From Talpa occidentalis (taxonomy: Eukaryota; Chordata; Mammalia; Eulipotyphla; Talpidae): DNA of 64,000 nt. The stretch spans positions 80,758,399 to 80,822,398 of the forward strand of contig NW_023604861.1 in the NCBI RefSeq assembly GCF_014898055.3, given 5' to 3'. Both the position numbers and the translations under genes were made by a program. Positions 26,099-39,327 of the stretch are shown piece after piece. The notes beneath the pieces are model-generated. The model was not told the DNA's origin, did not search any database, and saw nothing but the letters and a program-made list of their open reading frames with translations. Every line of letters begins with the position of its first letter. Within the stretch, counting starts at the first letter, position 1.

Positions 26099-27177
26099 GT
26101 CAAATTTATGTATACAGAGCCATTCCTAGTATTACCTTATCTTTACATGTCTGCAGGGTCTATAAGCAATACCCTTTGTTTATCTCCTGATAGTGGTAAT
26201 TTGGTTCTTTCATTCCTCCAGGCTGCTAGAAGTAAATTTACTAGCAAAAAGTATTCAAAAGAAGAACGTGCTATTTCATTGATTATCTCTATTTTTTTCT
26301 TTTCCAATTTCAGCGATTGTTTTATCTTCCTTTTTGCTTTGGACAAATTCTGCTTTACTTTCTCCATTCCTGAAGCATGCATTCAGTGTTGTAAATATCC
26401 CTCCCAGCACAATTTGAAGTGTGTCCCACAAATTTCAGTTATATTCTTTCCAAATTCAAAGTATTCTTATTTCCATTGAGACTCCTTTTACCACTGATTA
26501 AAGGTATACTATTTAGTTTTCAAGTGTTTCCAGATTTTCCAGTGATCTTCATCAGATTTGATTCCAATAAGGTCAAAGAACTCATTTCATAAGAATTCAA
26601 TACTTTTAATTTTGTTGAGGTTTGTTTTTATGGCTCAGGATATAGCCTATGTTAGCATACAGTCTGTGGGGACTTGAAAAGGTGGTCTATTCCACTACTG
26701 TTTGTTGGAGAGGCCTATAAATGTCAATTAGACACTTGGCTAATTATGTTGTTCAATGCTATTTCCTTGCTGATTTTCTGCTTGGATGTTCTATCACTCG
26801 TTGAGAAACAGGTGCTAAAATTTCCAACAACATTTTATATCTGTTTCTCCACTTAGTTCTATCCGTTTTGGCTTCTTATATTTTGCAGTTTTGTTGTATG
26901 ACACAAACACATTTAAGATTTCTGTCTTCTTGGATTTATCCTCCCATGCTCATACAATGGCCATTCACTATCTTCACTAATTTTCTTTGCCTTGAGGTCT
27001 ACTTTATTTGGTAATAAAGTCATTCCTGCTTTCTTTGATTAATTTTTTCTTCCTCTTACTTTCAACCTTCTATATCATGACTGAAGTGAGGTTCTTATGG
27101 AAATGACAGAGTTGAGCATCTATTAATTTTTTGCCGATGTCTCCATTTTAACTGGTGTATTTAGATCATTTATGTTT

Positions 27178-27438
27178 GGGCCTCCTGGGGTGCAAGGGGT
27201 AAGATGCAGCACTTGGAAGCTATTCACAGCCACTGCAGTACGAGTTCTATCCCGGCCAGAGATCTGACCACATACACAGCAGACCTCTCCTGTTTTGCCC
27301 ACTGCTCCCCTCAGCAGTATATTTCAGTCAATCTGCCTGTTCTGCTCCCCACTCTATCTCTGGTGAATCCTCTCACCACCCCCCCATCTCTGGTCTACAC
27401 CCCAGCTCTTGTATGCACAATTAATCTTTAAAAAAAAG
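27178..27438 (+). mobile_element. tRNA-derived SINE, group II
   Basis: Starts gggcctcctggggtgcaagg and ends cttgtatgcacaattaatc plus poly(A). Several small deletions in the head suggest an older copy. The target duplication is not clear (possibly gat(c)attttat). Confidence 0.88.
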
Positions 27439-28610
27439 ATATTTTATATTTAATATTGTTATGGTATGATGGGGTTTAACATGCCATTTTCTCCTTTTTG
27501 TTTTGTCTTTGATTTGTTTTACCTTGCCTTCCTGTGGATTATTTGAAGACTTTTGGAAATTCCATCTTGATTTATCTAGTATTTTCATGCCTTTATATAT
27601 CTTTCTTAATGGTTGCTCTATGCATTCATATATATTATACATAACTTTTCACCAGTGTCATCAATTTACTTTTCCTTAAAACCATCCTAATATTTTCTCT
27701 ACATACAATTAGGGACCACATCAATATTGGTAGTTTTAGCTTCAAATATAGTTAAAAACCTCAAAATTGGAAGGGAAAATCTATTGCATTTACCCATACT
27801 TTCATATTTCGAATCATTCTTTCCTCCTTCCTGATGTTCCAAGATTCCTTCTTTTTGTTTCCTTTCTTTTTCAGACTTCTTTTAGTCATTCCTTCAGGCT
27901 AAGCCTGACAACAACAATTTCCTTAGTTTTCCTTCATCTGCAAAGCCTTGATTTCCCTTAATCTCAAAAGGACTTTTCTTGGATATATGGTTTTGAGCTG
28001 AGAGTCATTTTTTTTAGCACTTGAAATATGTCACTTCTTTCTGGTTTCCATGGTTTCTCATAAGAAACCTGACATGAACCGTTTTTTTCCCATCTATATA
28101 AAGTGTCATTTCTCCTGTGCTGATTTCAACATTTGTCTTTAGTTTCTGGATGTTTGACTTTGCAGTGTTTTGGTACAGACTTCTATGGGTTTATCTTGTT
28201 TATGTTTACATTCTTGAATCTTTGGGTTTGTATGTTCTGCCAAATCTGGGAAATTTTGAGACACTACTTCTTTAAGTACTTTCAAACCACTCTTCCTCCT
28301 CCTCTTCTGAGAATTCAACATAATAAGTGTTAAATTTTTGCATAGTCCACAGTTCTCTGAAGCTGTGTGGACTACTGCCAGTTTATTTTCTTTCCACTAT
28401 TTAGGTTGAGTAATTTCTTTTGTTCTATCTACCAGTTTGCTGATTCTTTCCTCTATGTGCTCTGTTCAGCTGTTGAGCTCACTAAGCTATTCTGTTTGCT
28501 AGTTTAATTTTCAGTTCTAAAATTACCATTTGGTTCTTTATATCTCCTATTATATCTGATATGGTTTTCTATTTTTTCATGTTTCATATGCGTCAGATGT
28601 CTTCCTTAAA

Positions 28611-29759
28611 GTGACAGGCTTGCTATTTATTTTGAGAAAATACCTGCCATATTAAGTGTGCATGACCAGATTTTATCAGTTCTCATATAGTTTAGTGTTC
28701 TATGAAAAAGGCAGCTAGTTCAGCTTGCTTTCAGTATGCAGAAGTAGTGCTTTATACATTTATCATTTCATTATATGGAATATTAAAAATAGAAGCACTA
28801 AATGGATAAATACTTTTTATTGCTTTATCAGGATATTCCTACGTGAACTAATGTTTTCTAAAAGTGCAACTGCATGACAGTAAAGAATTACAATGACCAT
28901 AGTACAGCATGGTGCTACTGTTATGATTCATAAAGTATCAACAGTTTTACCAATCACTATTGTGGGCCCATCTGTGCAAATGTAAACACAGTGAATAAAA
29001 TACTGTTTCAGTGTTATTATTTGACATTATGGACTCCCTGAAAGGGCTTTAGGGATTTTCCAGGCCCTTAAGAACCACTGTGAAAACTACTGATTCAATC
29101 TAAATATATAAATTTCATCATAGGGAAAAATACAACACTCAAAGAACGTGAAGAGAAACTAACCAGTCCAATACAGCAATAGAACCAGCAAACTATCAAT
29201 ATACTCTACTTGTTAAAAGTATTCTATAACTGTTCCATAATATTCTATATTTTTCTATTGCACACAAAGATGTCCCAATAGTATTCTTTAGAGTGAAAGA
29301 AGAAATTCTGGATCATGTGTTGTATTTGTCATTTTTTCTTTAGTGTGCTTTTAATTAAAGAATTCTTCAATCTAGTTATATCTTTCATGATTTTGACACT
29401 TAAAAATATGGGGGCAATTATTTGTAGACTGTCCCACAATGTATTTGCCTGATGATTCCTCATATATCGATTCAGATTATATGTCCCTGGTAGAACGCCA
29501 TAGAGGTGGTGATGTGTTCTTCTGAGATATCAGAAGGCAGATAATACAATTTTTTTTTTCCATTACTGATCATTTAGTTAAGTCTGCCAGGCTTCTCCAT
29601 TGTAAAGTTACATTTCTCCCTTTGTTTTAATAGCATCTTATGGGGGGATATTTTTAAACTATGTAAAATATCCAAGTTACTACTCAATTTTCACCCACTC
29701 ATTTTAACATCCATTGATGACTCTTGTCTGAGAAATTACATTATGATGACTGTTTGTAA
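28611..29759. other. Unassigned non-coding sequence
   Basis: No gene seen. The phrase taagaaccactgtgaaaact near 29070 resembles the end of a small hAT transposon, but the match is too short to call. Confidence 0.4.
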
Positions 29760-30215
29760 TCACCAGCCTTAAATATTCCTCACCTCCTGGAATTCACAAC
29801 ATAGTATAATCCCGGTCCTTGTGTAATGCTTTTAACTACCAGAATATGGGAACATGAAGGGAATATCACTTCTGTGATTAAGTTACAAAATATACAGGGA
29901 AGAAGACACACAAAATATGGTGACATTAATACTGGAACTTTCCAGCTTGCATGTTTGGATGAAGCTCACATAGCAAGAAACTGAAGATGGTCTCCATCAT
30001 CAGAAAAAAAGGAAGTATAGGGCTGCCCACAAACAATGACAGTGCAAGTGAGTCCTTCCCAGTTAAACCTTCAGATGAGACACAACCCAGACTGACACCT
30101 TGATTTCAGCCTTCTGGGTGGTCTCAAAGCAGAGAACCAACTAAATTCACAGAAGCTTGTATGATTTTAAGCAGTTACACTTTGGGGCAATTAGTTATGG
30201 ACCCGATGTAACTGA
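29760..30215 (+). repeat. Ancient interspersed repeat
   Basis: tatcacttctgtgattaagt, gttaaaccttcagatgagac and ccttgatttcagcct follow the order found in an old dispersed mammalian repeat whose 3' end is like the block at 22485-22580. Family not assigned. Confidence 0.45.
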
Positions 30216-31947
30216 CAAACTGACATTTTGTAGTTTTCTGACTCCTTCATTCTAGGACATTATTTGGCTTTCTCCCATAAGGAAACAGGCTTTCCTCTTG
30301 TCTGTTTCTATATTTATAGATTTCAATGTGGATGCATGGATTTTATTTCAGTGGTTTCCAGTGCTTTACCATCATTATCTAATCCGATACCTCATGTTTG
30401 GTGGGTGGAGCCTCCCTCCCTGCCTGTAGGGGCCCATGTCCTGAACGGGCCCCAGCTCTGGGGGCCTCCTTCCCCTTCTGGCCACACCATGTCCCAACCT
30501 CAGCATACTTTCCCTGCTCCTTCCTAAAATCAGCAGTTCCCCAGGAGCCTTATATCCTTCTAGTAGAGAATGGTTAACAGTCTCTTTTGATGAAGAAAAG
30601 TTCTTAACTTCTAGTAATCTATTTATTTATCTTTTTATTTACACGAAGATTAATCCTTAACACCTAATTACAACTTTCCTGATCTGCCTGAACAAAATGT
30701 TATACTATGTGAATTTGTATCAGTTTGCTTATTTTATTAATATACTGAAGTATTTTTCTGAGAGAAAAGAGGGCAGAGCCTGCTATTTATGGAGTCTTTG
30801 GTGAAGAACAGGGGACCTGTCATGCATATACAATGCAATATGCCAGACATGATCAAAGTATTAACACTGCAGACTTTCAGGTCCCAAATAGGTTAGCTTG
30901 AAACTAAACATTTCTGGAGATCCATGTAGACGCAACCAGCAACTAAAGAACTTGGGATCAGGGTAAAGACCATGACTGGAGATGTGATTTTGGAATTATT
31001 AGTATAAAATCTTTTCAAAAGAGTTCATATGAAGAGGAAAATAAAATTAAAATGATAAAGCACTATTAGAGAATTAGAAGTGGAATTCATGAAAAAACGA
31101 AGGAAATTATTAAATTCAGGAGAGAAACAGTGAATATGTTTAATCTAATAGTTTAATATTTTACTATATTTATGTTATTCTTTCATGCTTATATACTATA
31201 ATAGAACATATATATATATTACTTTAGTTCTATTATGGTTCACATTCTGATATGGTTTTAAAAGTCATATAAGGAAAATATTTAAGTAGGAAGGAGTGAA
31301 AAGAGTCATATAGTAATTATTACTTCTTTTGTGTAGGTTTCAGATTTGATAATGAGTTGTATATTTAAAAACAAGGTATAACTGTATTTTGATCAGTAAC
31401 AACTCTAAATTATGCAGGGTGCTATACTAAGAGCAATTATCAAACTAGTCCTACAAAAGTATCTTTAAAACAATCTTACAGGCTGAGATTTACTGTAACA
31501 AATTTGAGCTCAAACTAATATAATTTTATAGTAATCTTACCAATATATCACTGTCACACCCTTTCTATATTATAAGAGAGACACAGTTTAATGAAATCAT
31601 TTCCTTCTCAGAACTTAAACTCAAGTGCCATGTTACTGAAGTCACACTGGCCTAGCAGTTTTAAATCACAGACACATAACAATAAGAGGGGTGCAAGATA
31701 GGTGAAGAGAGCTGAAAACAGGAGTAGTAGTAGAACAGAAAATAGAGTACTATTACATGGAGATTGTTCAACAACTTTTGTAGGAGTAAATTTGGTACTG
31801 TATTTAAAACATACAATCCCAAAACAAAGCAGGAAACTTTTTAATAACTATAATTTAGAGAACGATCTCAAAACAGATGAAATAAAGGTGTACGAATGGA
31901 AAAGTTCTGCAAACATATTGTTCTTCATCTGTAGTTTTTGGTTCACA
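30216..31947. other. Unassigned AT-rich non-coding sequence
   Basis: No gene seen. The open frame at 30264-30527 lacks any domain and lies in a C-rich patch; I do not call it. A (TA)n run is at about 31209-31220. Confidence 0.4.
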
Positions 31948-32047
31948 NNNNNNNNNNNNNNNNNNNNNNNNNNNNNNNNNNNNNNNNNNNNNNNNNNNNN
32001 NNNNNNNNNNNNNNNNNNNNNNNNNNNNNNNNNNNNNNNNNNNNNNN
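31948..32047. other. Assembly gap, 100 N
   Basis: Exactly 100 N, the usual placeholder for a gap of unknown length. Open frames read across it are artefacts. Confidence 0.98.
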
Positions 32048-33556
32048 AAAAACACAACATTTACAAGCATACTCTTTTTTCCTCCCTCCAGGAGGCTTTA
32101 CGGGCATCCAAAAAAGTAGAACAATTTGTCTAATTTGGAATTAGTGCCAATTTAGTGTCTTCAGAAGTGAACAGAACAGACAACATGAAAATGTAGCATC
32201 TTCCACTTTGATAATGCAAAGGGGCTTAAGACAGATCATTGTGCTCTAAAGCACAATTTTAGAGTAACACAGGCCATTCATAGCTTTCAGTAATAAAATC
32301 CTGAGCAGATCAAGGTACCTTCACTTCATCTCTAAACAGCTTAAACACAAGCCACAGCCTGGTCTTGTGGGCAGAGCCAGGAATTCTGGGGCCTGGATGA
32401 ACTAGTTCTTCTAGAACAGATGGGCTGACTTCCCAAGCTAGCAGCTAGACTTCATTAAAAGTGATTTTACATCCCATACCACATGTGGCTGGGATGATGC
32501 CCCTCCCCTAGCCTGACACAGGCAGTGGATGTCCATCAAAGACTGGCCAGCACTAAGTCCTGTCATATAACAGGGGCCAAAAGGAGCAAATCTGAAACAG
32601 ATGCAATTTCATAGATGTGCTATTTCAACTTAGAAATCCTTTCTTGAACAAGAGAAAAGGATGACTATATCTCCTGTGTCATTTTGGACACAACTTTTAA
32701 TTTCATTAGTTTTCTTCAAGTGTGATAACCAACCACTTCAAGGTAATAACCAACCACTGATTCATTTGGTTTCCTAGAACATACACTGTTACTTAAATAT
32801 CTGTTCCTTGCCTTTTAGCACGTGATGGTGTACAAGGTAGCTTCCAGCTTGCCTCTCCGACAGAAAAGAATAAGGGAACATAATCAATGGCAATGTGATA
32901 AATTAAATGCATTCAGTTTATGGAAAACACAGTTTATGAAAAACTTTGTCATGGAAATGTAAGTCTGAACAAATCTGTGTAGTGCATCTGCACAGTTTTC
33001 CAAAGTACATTCTCAACATCCAGGGTAATGCAGGGTTTGAGCTGGAAGAGAAAACATGCAGCCCTGAGCACAGGGCTTAAGGGTCCCAGGTCTTACCTGT
33101 CACTGTACACAGACCTCTCAAAGATCTGTACCTGCTTGTTGGTCTGTACGAGTTCTCAGGGAGGGACTCCAACTGTACTTTCAGGCGGCTCATAAAAGAA
33201 AATGTCTGGAATGTGTAGGACCATCTTGTTGGTTCCTGATACATCATATCCAGCAAGTTTCCAAGATTTTGGATAGTGCAGGCCTAGAGAAAATTGCAAA
33301 AGAGGAGAATTTCCTAGAAGGCATATTTATTTCATGGGTGTTTACCTTCTCCCCATTCCTGTGCAGGTTTAATAATAAGGGAAGCAATTACAAAAGTATC
33401 CCTTCACTAAAAATACAATCACATTCCTCAGCTAGTCAAGCTACAATAGAGGAAGAGAATTTTCCTTCCTTATTAGACAGGAATCTGATAGAGATCCCAC
33501 CTCTAAAATACCAGAGACGAGCAGTCTGTCTGAGAAGTTAATGATCATAAGCATCT
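32048..33556. other. Unassigned non-coding sequence
   Basis: No gene, RNA or repeat family recognised. Less AT-rich than its surroundings, so it may be unique or conserved sequence; this cannot be judged from one genome. Confidence 0.4.
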
Positions 33557-33570
33557 AAAACTCTAGTTGG

Positions 33571-33841
33571 GGGCCTCCCTGGTGGCAAAAGGGGTTAAGC
33601 ACAGCACTGTGAAGCCAGCCACAGCCTCTGCAGCATGAGTTCGATCCCTGACCTGCCAGGGACCTACCCACATGGCGCAGCAGACCTCTCCTGTCTCGCC
33701 CACTGCTCCCCTCAGCACTGTATTTCAGTCAGTCTGCCTGTTCTGTTCCCCACTCTGTCACTGGTAGATCCTCTCCCCTCCACACCTCTGGCCTGTACCC
33801 CAGGTCTCATATGCATAAACAAATAATCTTAAAAAAAAAAA
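33571..33841 (+). mobile_element. tRNA-derived SINE, group II
   Basis: Starts gggcctccctggtggcaaaa, gggttaagcac, and ends catatgcataaacaaataa plus poly(A). An imperfect target duplication reads aactctagttgg before and aacactctacttgg after. Confidence 0.92.
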
Positions 33842-33920
33842 ACACTCTACTTGGCATCAAATCTTTCCACTATAACACTATTTGCCTCTCTATTGACTTC
33901 CATCAGTGGCTATTTTCTTT

Positions 33921-34195
33921 TCTTTTTTTAAGATTTATTTTTATTTATTTATGCATACAAGAACTGCAGTGTAGGCCAGAGATATGGGAGGTAAGAGGAT
34001 TCACCAAGACAGAGTACGGAGCAGAACAGGAGGATTTACTGTAATACACTGCTGAGAGGCACAGTGGGCAAGACAGGAGAGGTTTGCTGTGCTATGTGGG
34101 TTAGCTCCCTGGCTGGGGATCGAACTCTTGCTGCAGTGGCTGGTGATAGCTTGATGGCGCTGAGACTAACCCCTGTGCCACCAGGGAGGACTTCT
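33921..34195 (-). mobile_element. tRNA-derived SINE, group II
   Basis: Reverse copy: tttaagatttatttttattt, gcatacaagaactg at the left and ccaccagggagga at the right. Target duplication gtggctattt before and after, with small differences downstream. Confidence 0.9.
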
Positions 34196-34599
34196 GTGGC
34201 TATTTCTTCATAAGCATTTAACCCAGACAAGAAAGCAACTGATATTTAAAAATCTGACCAATCAAAGAGAAGTCTCTTTCATAGAAGGGTTACAATTTAC
34301 TAAATAAACAAAAGCAGACAAACAACTCTCCTCCATTCTCAGACTTATGGAAAGGCTTTTGAAGCCCTACTTCATCAGCATTCGCCAGCTGGGAACATGT
34401 GTGGGATACTCAGGAATCCTGGATTCTTTTTCCTGGGCTCTGCCACTGACTCAGTGCAAAAGTCAGTTTTGTGCAAAACACGTTGCAAATGCATTCACTC
34501 AGTCACCATTAACTTAAGGCCTGTGTGGATAAGGTGTTACATGGGATAGGTGCTATACTGAGTACAGAAAACAAATTAAGACTTGTTTCATTGTTCACT

Positions 34600-34759
34600 G
34601 TACTATCTTATCTCATTTTCTTCAAAACAGTGTGCTGAAGTAGGTACTATTGTTATGACCTTCTTCCTAAGGAAAAAATTCCTTCAGAAAGGTTAAGTAA
34701 CTTACTTGTCCCAAGATGATCTGGCAAGTGAACACTGAATAGAGATTCAAACCTGGCTT
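34600..34759 (+). mobile_element. MIR SINE relic
   Basis: gtaggtactattgttatgac, aggttaagtaacttacttgt and tggcaagtgaacactgaatagagattcaaacc in order match the MIR core and its 3' half. Ancient and degraded. Confidence 0.7.
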
Positions 34760-34775
34760 TCTCTACCTTCATTTT

Positions 34776-35051
34776 TTTAAAAAAAGATTTATTTATTTAT
34801 GCATACAAGAACTGGGGTACAGGCCAGAAGTGCGGGGGTGGGAGAAGGGTGAGAGGATTCACCAAGACAGAGTGGGGAACAGAACCGGCAGATTGACTGA
34901 AATACACTGCTGAAGGGAGCTGTGGCCAGTCAGGAAAGGTCTGCTGTGCCATGTGGGTCAGCTCCCTGGCAGGAGATGGAATTCGTGCTGCAATGACTGC
35001 GGATAGCTTCCTAGGTTGCGTGTTAACCCCGTGTTGCCACCAGGGAGGCCC
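34776..35051 (-). mobile_element. tRNA-derived SINE, group II
   Basis: Reverse copy: aagatttatttatttatgca, caagaactggggtac at the left and ccaccagggaggcc at the right. Perfect target duplication tctctaccttcatttt at 34760-34775 and 35052-35067. Confidence 0.95.
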
Positions 35052-35067
35052 TCTCTACCTTCATTTT

Positions 35068-37500
35068 AATACTTCTCTACATAAAGGTGAGCAAGACATG
35101 GTTCCCAACATCACAATGCAAAAGGGAAGGGGATGACAAGTATATAAAGAACTAGACTATAAGCAGAACATGTGATAAAAGGATGATTACATATGGTAGA
35201 GGGAATCTGAGAGTTTCTGGGTAAAGTGGCATCAACCTGGTAAGGAAATGATATGTGGAATTTCCACAGATGAAAATGGGGATAGAGAAAGGGCATTTCA
35301 GGTAAGACAAAGATAAAGGCCCAGTTTGGCTAAATATACTCCCAGATAACAAAAAAAGGCCTCGGTACGTTGGAAGACTTCACCAGGAGCAATGCAGGTA
35401 GAGAGAGTGGATCACAACACAATTTCCTCCTTTCAACTCCCAGTCCTCCCCCCTCATTTCCCTACAGCAGCCTCATAGAAGGTCCCTGGCTAAAAGGTGG
35501 AGGTAGAAGCAGGGGCCAAATCTGAAAGACTTGAGTCTCTGATGGTGTCACTAGAGACTGTAGAGGGCCTGACTCTGTGGAAGCCCACAAAACAAAGGGG
35601 GTGGGGGGTGGGGCACTGTGCTGGCAGTTACACTAGGTTGACTTGGTGGAGCTATTCCTCCAGTAGGCTCGAGGCTACTGTTCTTTTGGGTTTTGGGAGG
35701 CTGTTCTGAAACAAAAACTGTATAGGGGCCTACACAATTTCTGCATCAATCCATCTCAGCTACGAAACAAATACAACCATCCCTTCAAACATATAAACAA
35801 ATACAAGGACAATCTGGGATATAAATATAGTTAACAATTCAAAAGGAGAGGACCAATCCTGGGAGACAAGAACTATTGCCAGAAACAAGGGAAAACAGGA
35901 AAGATCAATGAGATTCAAGAGATTGTCACATTGATAAAATAAGAACAAGCTGTCATAAAAAAAGGAGCAATATGAAGAAATGCAATTGCCAAAATAAAAC
36001 ACCCAAATGAAGATAGTAACTAGCAGACTGCGTTCTGCAATAAATCTAATTAATGAATATTTTGTAAAATTTCAGGCGTAAGAAGTTCTCCTTAAGAGAA
36101 AATAAAAAAATGAAAGTGTTATAAAAGAAAGAGGGGATGAGAAAATGAAACTAGACTACAAACTAGACTAGAAATGATAAGGTTTTAGAAGGAGGAAATC
36201 TAACAGACACTGTAATATGTAAGAAGTTTTTGCTTTTTCTCCCTTCCCTCTAGAAAGAAACAAGATATAATGCCATGTGTTCCGCCTCACTGTAATTAAT
36301 ACAATTTTCTATCACACAACTTTCCAAAGAGGGGTTAGAATAATCTCTTGAAGCCTGATAAGTACTCAAAGATTCTAACAAAGGAAATGATTTTGATGAG
36401 TTCAATACACAGAGGTGAAATATTACTCCCAACAAAGAAGAGTTAAGCAGAGGAAGAACACTACTCATTAGGTGTGTGTTTCCCTCTCATTAAATTTCAC
36501 CGTTACTGAGAATCTCTATCTAATAGCAAACATGTAGTATCTCTAGGTATTTTAGAAGAGGAATAAAGTTTAAAACCATATTACATTTGGGAGCTATAGT
36601 CAGAGAGAAATACCCAAATTGAAAAAGAAGCTAAAATACAAGATAAAAAATTAAAGAAAATTTCAAGAGACATGAGAATGTCCACCAGAGAAAAGCCACG
36701 AAGTAGCAGAAAAAATTACATATTTACATATACAGCTTTCACTTTCTCAGACTTGTACGTGCACACCCACACACACACAGTAGCCACAACCAGACTCATC
36801 CTGGCAAAATGTCAATAATTCATAAAAACAAAATACCAGTTACTTATTTTAAAAAAGGATCAACAGAAACTACTTTTTCTATTTCAGAGAAAAAGAAAGA
36901 CATTTTAAGACAAGCAATCACTCAGAAATTATACTACCTATATACCCTTTCTGAACTTCTCTAAAATTGAAAAAAAAGAATCAGAATAAAGAATTTAGAA
37001 ATGGGAAGAATTGATAATGAGAGAACAGTGGTCAGTGATCAATAAGTGGAACAAAGTGTAAACTATTATTAATGTTTAGATGATTTCAATATATCTGGGG
37101 GATGGAGTCTGCAGAAAGTGGCAGTAAAAAAGTACTAGGTTTTTTGTTTCCACAGATATGCCATTAACATTGATAGGTAAGCTGAAACATGCATATTTTT
37201 CATTTAAATGCTTCCACTGGTTGAATAAAAATAATACATTTTCCATATGAACAAAGGGGCATGAAATGAAAGAAATGTTTAAAAACATTTAAAGTGCAAA
37301 AAAGAAAAACAAAGCATATAAAATTACAAAATAAGGTGGCAGGGATAAATTAAACATAACTATGGTAAAGGAAAAAATTCCCAATAAAGGCAAACCCTAA
37401 GACTGGGTAAAAACTAAAATTCCTAAGAGAACCTAAAATAAGATGAAAACATTGTGGCTGAAAACACAGGGTTAGCAAAATCCAACTAGTGGAAGCAAAT
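35068..37500. other. Unassigned non-coding sequence
   Basis: No gene recognised in 2.4 kb. G-rich run at 35597-35613 and a short (CA)n run at about 36766-36780. Confidence 0.4.
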
Positions 37501-37513
37501 AAAAAGAAAGCAG

Positions 37514-37770
37514 AGGCCTCCCTGGTGGCGCAAAGGGTTAAGATGAAGCTACCCACAGCCACTGCAGCATGAGTTCGATCCCAGCCGGGAGGTGACCCAC
37601 ATGGTGCAGCAGACCTCTCCTGACTTGCCTGCTGCTCCCCTCAGCAGTGTATTTCAGTCAATCTGCCTGTTCTGTTCCCCACTCTGTCTCTGGTGAATCC
37701 TCTCACCGCACCCCACCTCCATACCGCTGGCCTGTACCCCAGTTCTTATATGCATAAATAAATCTTTAAA
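37514..37770 (+). mobile_element. tRNA-derived SINE, group II
   Basis: Starts aggcctccctggtggcgcaa, agggttaag, and ends cttatatgcataaataaatc plus poly(A). Target duplication aaaaa(g/gg)aaggcag-like at 37501-37513 and again after the tail. The head lacks about 12 bp between gttaagatg and aagctaccc. Confidence 0.92.
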
Positions 37771-38161
37771 AAAAAGGAAGGCAGATGTGGCAAAATATAT
37801 CAAGAAGAAAAGCATTAAATTCTACAATAAGGGTTTTTTTAAAAAATACTAATAAACCAAGAAAGACTCCAGGGAGAATTCATGAACCTTTTTACACAGA
37901 ATTAAAAAGCACCAGAATATGTAGAGAGGAAAGTCAATTATCAATACAATGAGAAATGGGTACAGTACACTAAAAGCATAAAACTTTTACACATTTCTCT
38001 CAGAATTTAATAGAAAAAATAGAACCCAAAATATGGAACCTAAAAAATGGAAACTCTAATCATTTTTCTCACATGTCTGAAACTGGTATACATCTCACAA
38101 TGGCTATTAAACCAAGACATTTTAATTATTCCTTAGAAGTGTTATTAATATTATGATCATG

Positions 38162-38429
38162 AGAGGGCCTCCCCGGTGGCGCAGCGGTTGAGCGCTGGGT
38201 TGCGAAGCTTCCCGCAGCCTCTGTAGAGTCGGTTCGATCCCAGGCGGCCAGCGAGGGTCCCACATGGAGCGCAGACCTCTCCTGCCGCCCGCTACTCCTC
38301 TCAGCAGTGTATTTCGTCAGTCTGCTTGTTTTGCTCCCCGCTCTGTCTCTGGTCAATCCTCTCACCTTCCCACATATCTGGCCCGTACCCCAGTTCTTAT
38401 GTAAATGAATAAAATAAATCTTTAAAAAA
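38162..38429 (+). mobile_element. Chimeric tRNA-derived SINE: group I head, group II end
   Basis: The head is group I (gcgcagcggttgagcgctgg, gttgcgaagc). The end is group II-like (tcaatcctctcaccttccc, tctggcccgtaccccagttc). Perfect target duplication aatattatgatcatg at 38147-38161 and 38430-38444, so the whole chimera inserted as one unit. Confidence 0.93.
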
Positions 38430-38637
38430 AATATTATGATCATGGGGCTTAGTTAGGATCAAGGGTATGACAGAACTTATAAATGTCACAACAAATTCCA
38501 TGTTCTTCTTAAAAGGCCCTGGCACATTTATAAAAAGTGATCATGCACAAAAATTAGTTTTTGTGTATTAACAAAAAGTGATCATACACAAGTCATGAAG
38601 AAAATCTCACTAACTTCCTCCATTAGAAACTGTATAA

Positions 38638-38904
38638 GGGCCTCCCTGGTGGCGCAGTGGATTGAGCTCAGTGTTGTGAAGCTGTTTGCAGCCTCTGCAG
38701 TGTGGGTTTGATTCCCGGCCGGCCAGGGAGAAACCCACATGGTGCTGCAGACCTCTCCTGTCTCGCCCACTGCTCCCCTCAGCAGTGTCTTAGGTCCGTC
38801 TGCCTATTCTGCTCCCTGCTCTGTCTCTGGTGAATTCTCTCACCTCCTGTGCCTCTGCTGTACCCCAGTTCTTGTATCAATAAATAAATCTTTAAAAAAA
38901 AAGT
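38638..38904 (+). mobile_element. tRNA-derived SINE, group III
   Basis: Starts gggcctccctggtggcgcag, tggattgagctcagtg, B box gggtttgattccc, and ends cagttcttgtatcaataaat plus poly(A). Imperfect target duplication (c/t)tgtataag before and after. Confidence 0.92.
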
Positions 38905-39045
38905 AATTGTATAAGCCACATTGTCTGACCATAACAAAATAAAATTAGAAGTAACAAAATAACGCAGGCACAAAATCTACTCGGAAAATGTAAAATATTT
39001 AAAAAATAACCATTGGACAAAAATACATAAAAAATGACAATTCCC

Positions 39046-39327
39046 GGGCCTCCCCGGTGGCGCAGCGGTTGAGCGCTGGGTTGCTAAGCTGCCCGCAGCT
39101 TCTGCAGCGCCGGTTCGATCCCTGGCTGCTCCCCGGCCACCGGCGAGGGTCCCACATGGCGCGCAGACCTCTCCTGCCGCCCGCTGCTCCCCTCAGCAGT
39201 GTCCTTCGGTCCTTCTGCCTGCTCTGCTCCCCGCTCTGGCTCTGGTGGATTCTCTCACCCTCCCGCGCTTCTGACTGTACCCAGTGCTTGTATAAACAAA
39301 TAAAAATAAATCTTTAAAAAAAAAAAA
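39046..39327 (+). mobile_element. tRNA-derived SINE, group I
   Basis: Starts gggcctccccggtggcgcag, ggttgagcgctggg, B box ggttcgatccc, and ends gtgcttgtataaacaaataa plus poly(A). Perfect target duplication aaaatgacaattccc at 39031-39045 and 39328-39342. One of the least mutated copies. Confidence 0.96.

Larger units (their letters stand above)
25690..28610 (-). mobile_element. Long old L1M/HAL1-type relic, minus strand
   Basis: In reverse this is the 5' half of an ancient L1. Landmarks on the plus strand are ctgcaaatggcaacaggttt, cttctttctggtttccatgg and taccatttggttcttta. Two SINEs (25976, 27178) are nested. No reading frame remains. Confidence 0.65.

Noticed and set aside
31702..32144. Open frames crossing the first gap
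   Set aside because: They are read through 100 N and have no recognisable domain on either side.
35597..35613. G-quadruplex at the G-rich run, and a similar one at 12196-12213
   Set aside because: Each has only three separate G runs; a four-tract structure needs a split of the middle run without a loop.
38532..38595. Repeated agtgatcat(g/a)cacaa with a short hairpin between, looking like a two-unit CRISPR-like array
   Set aside because: Only two units, in a mammalian AT-rich setting; a small local duplication is enough to explain it.
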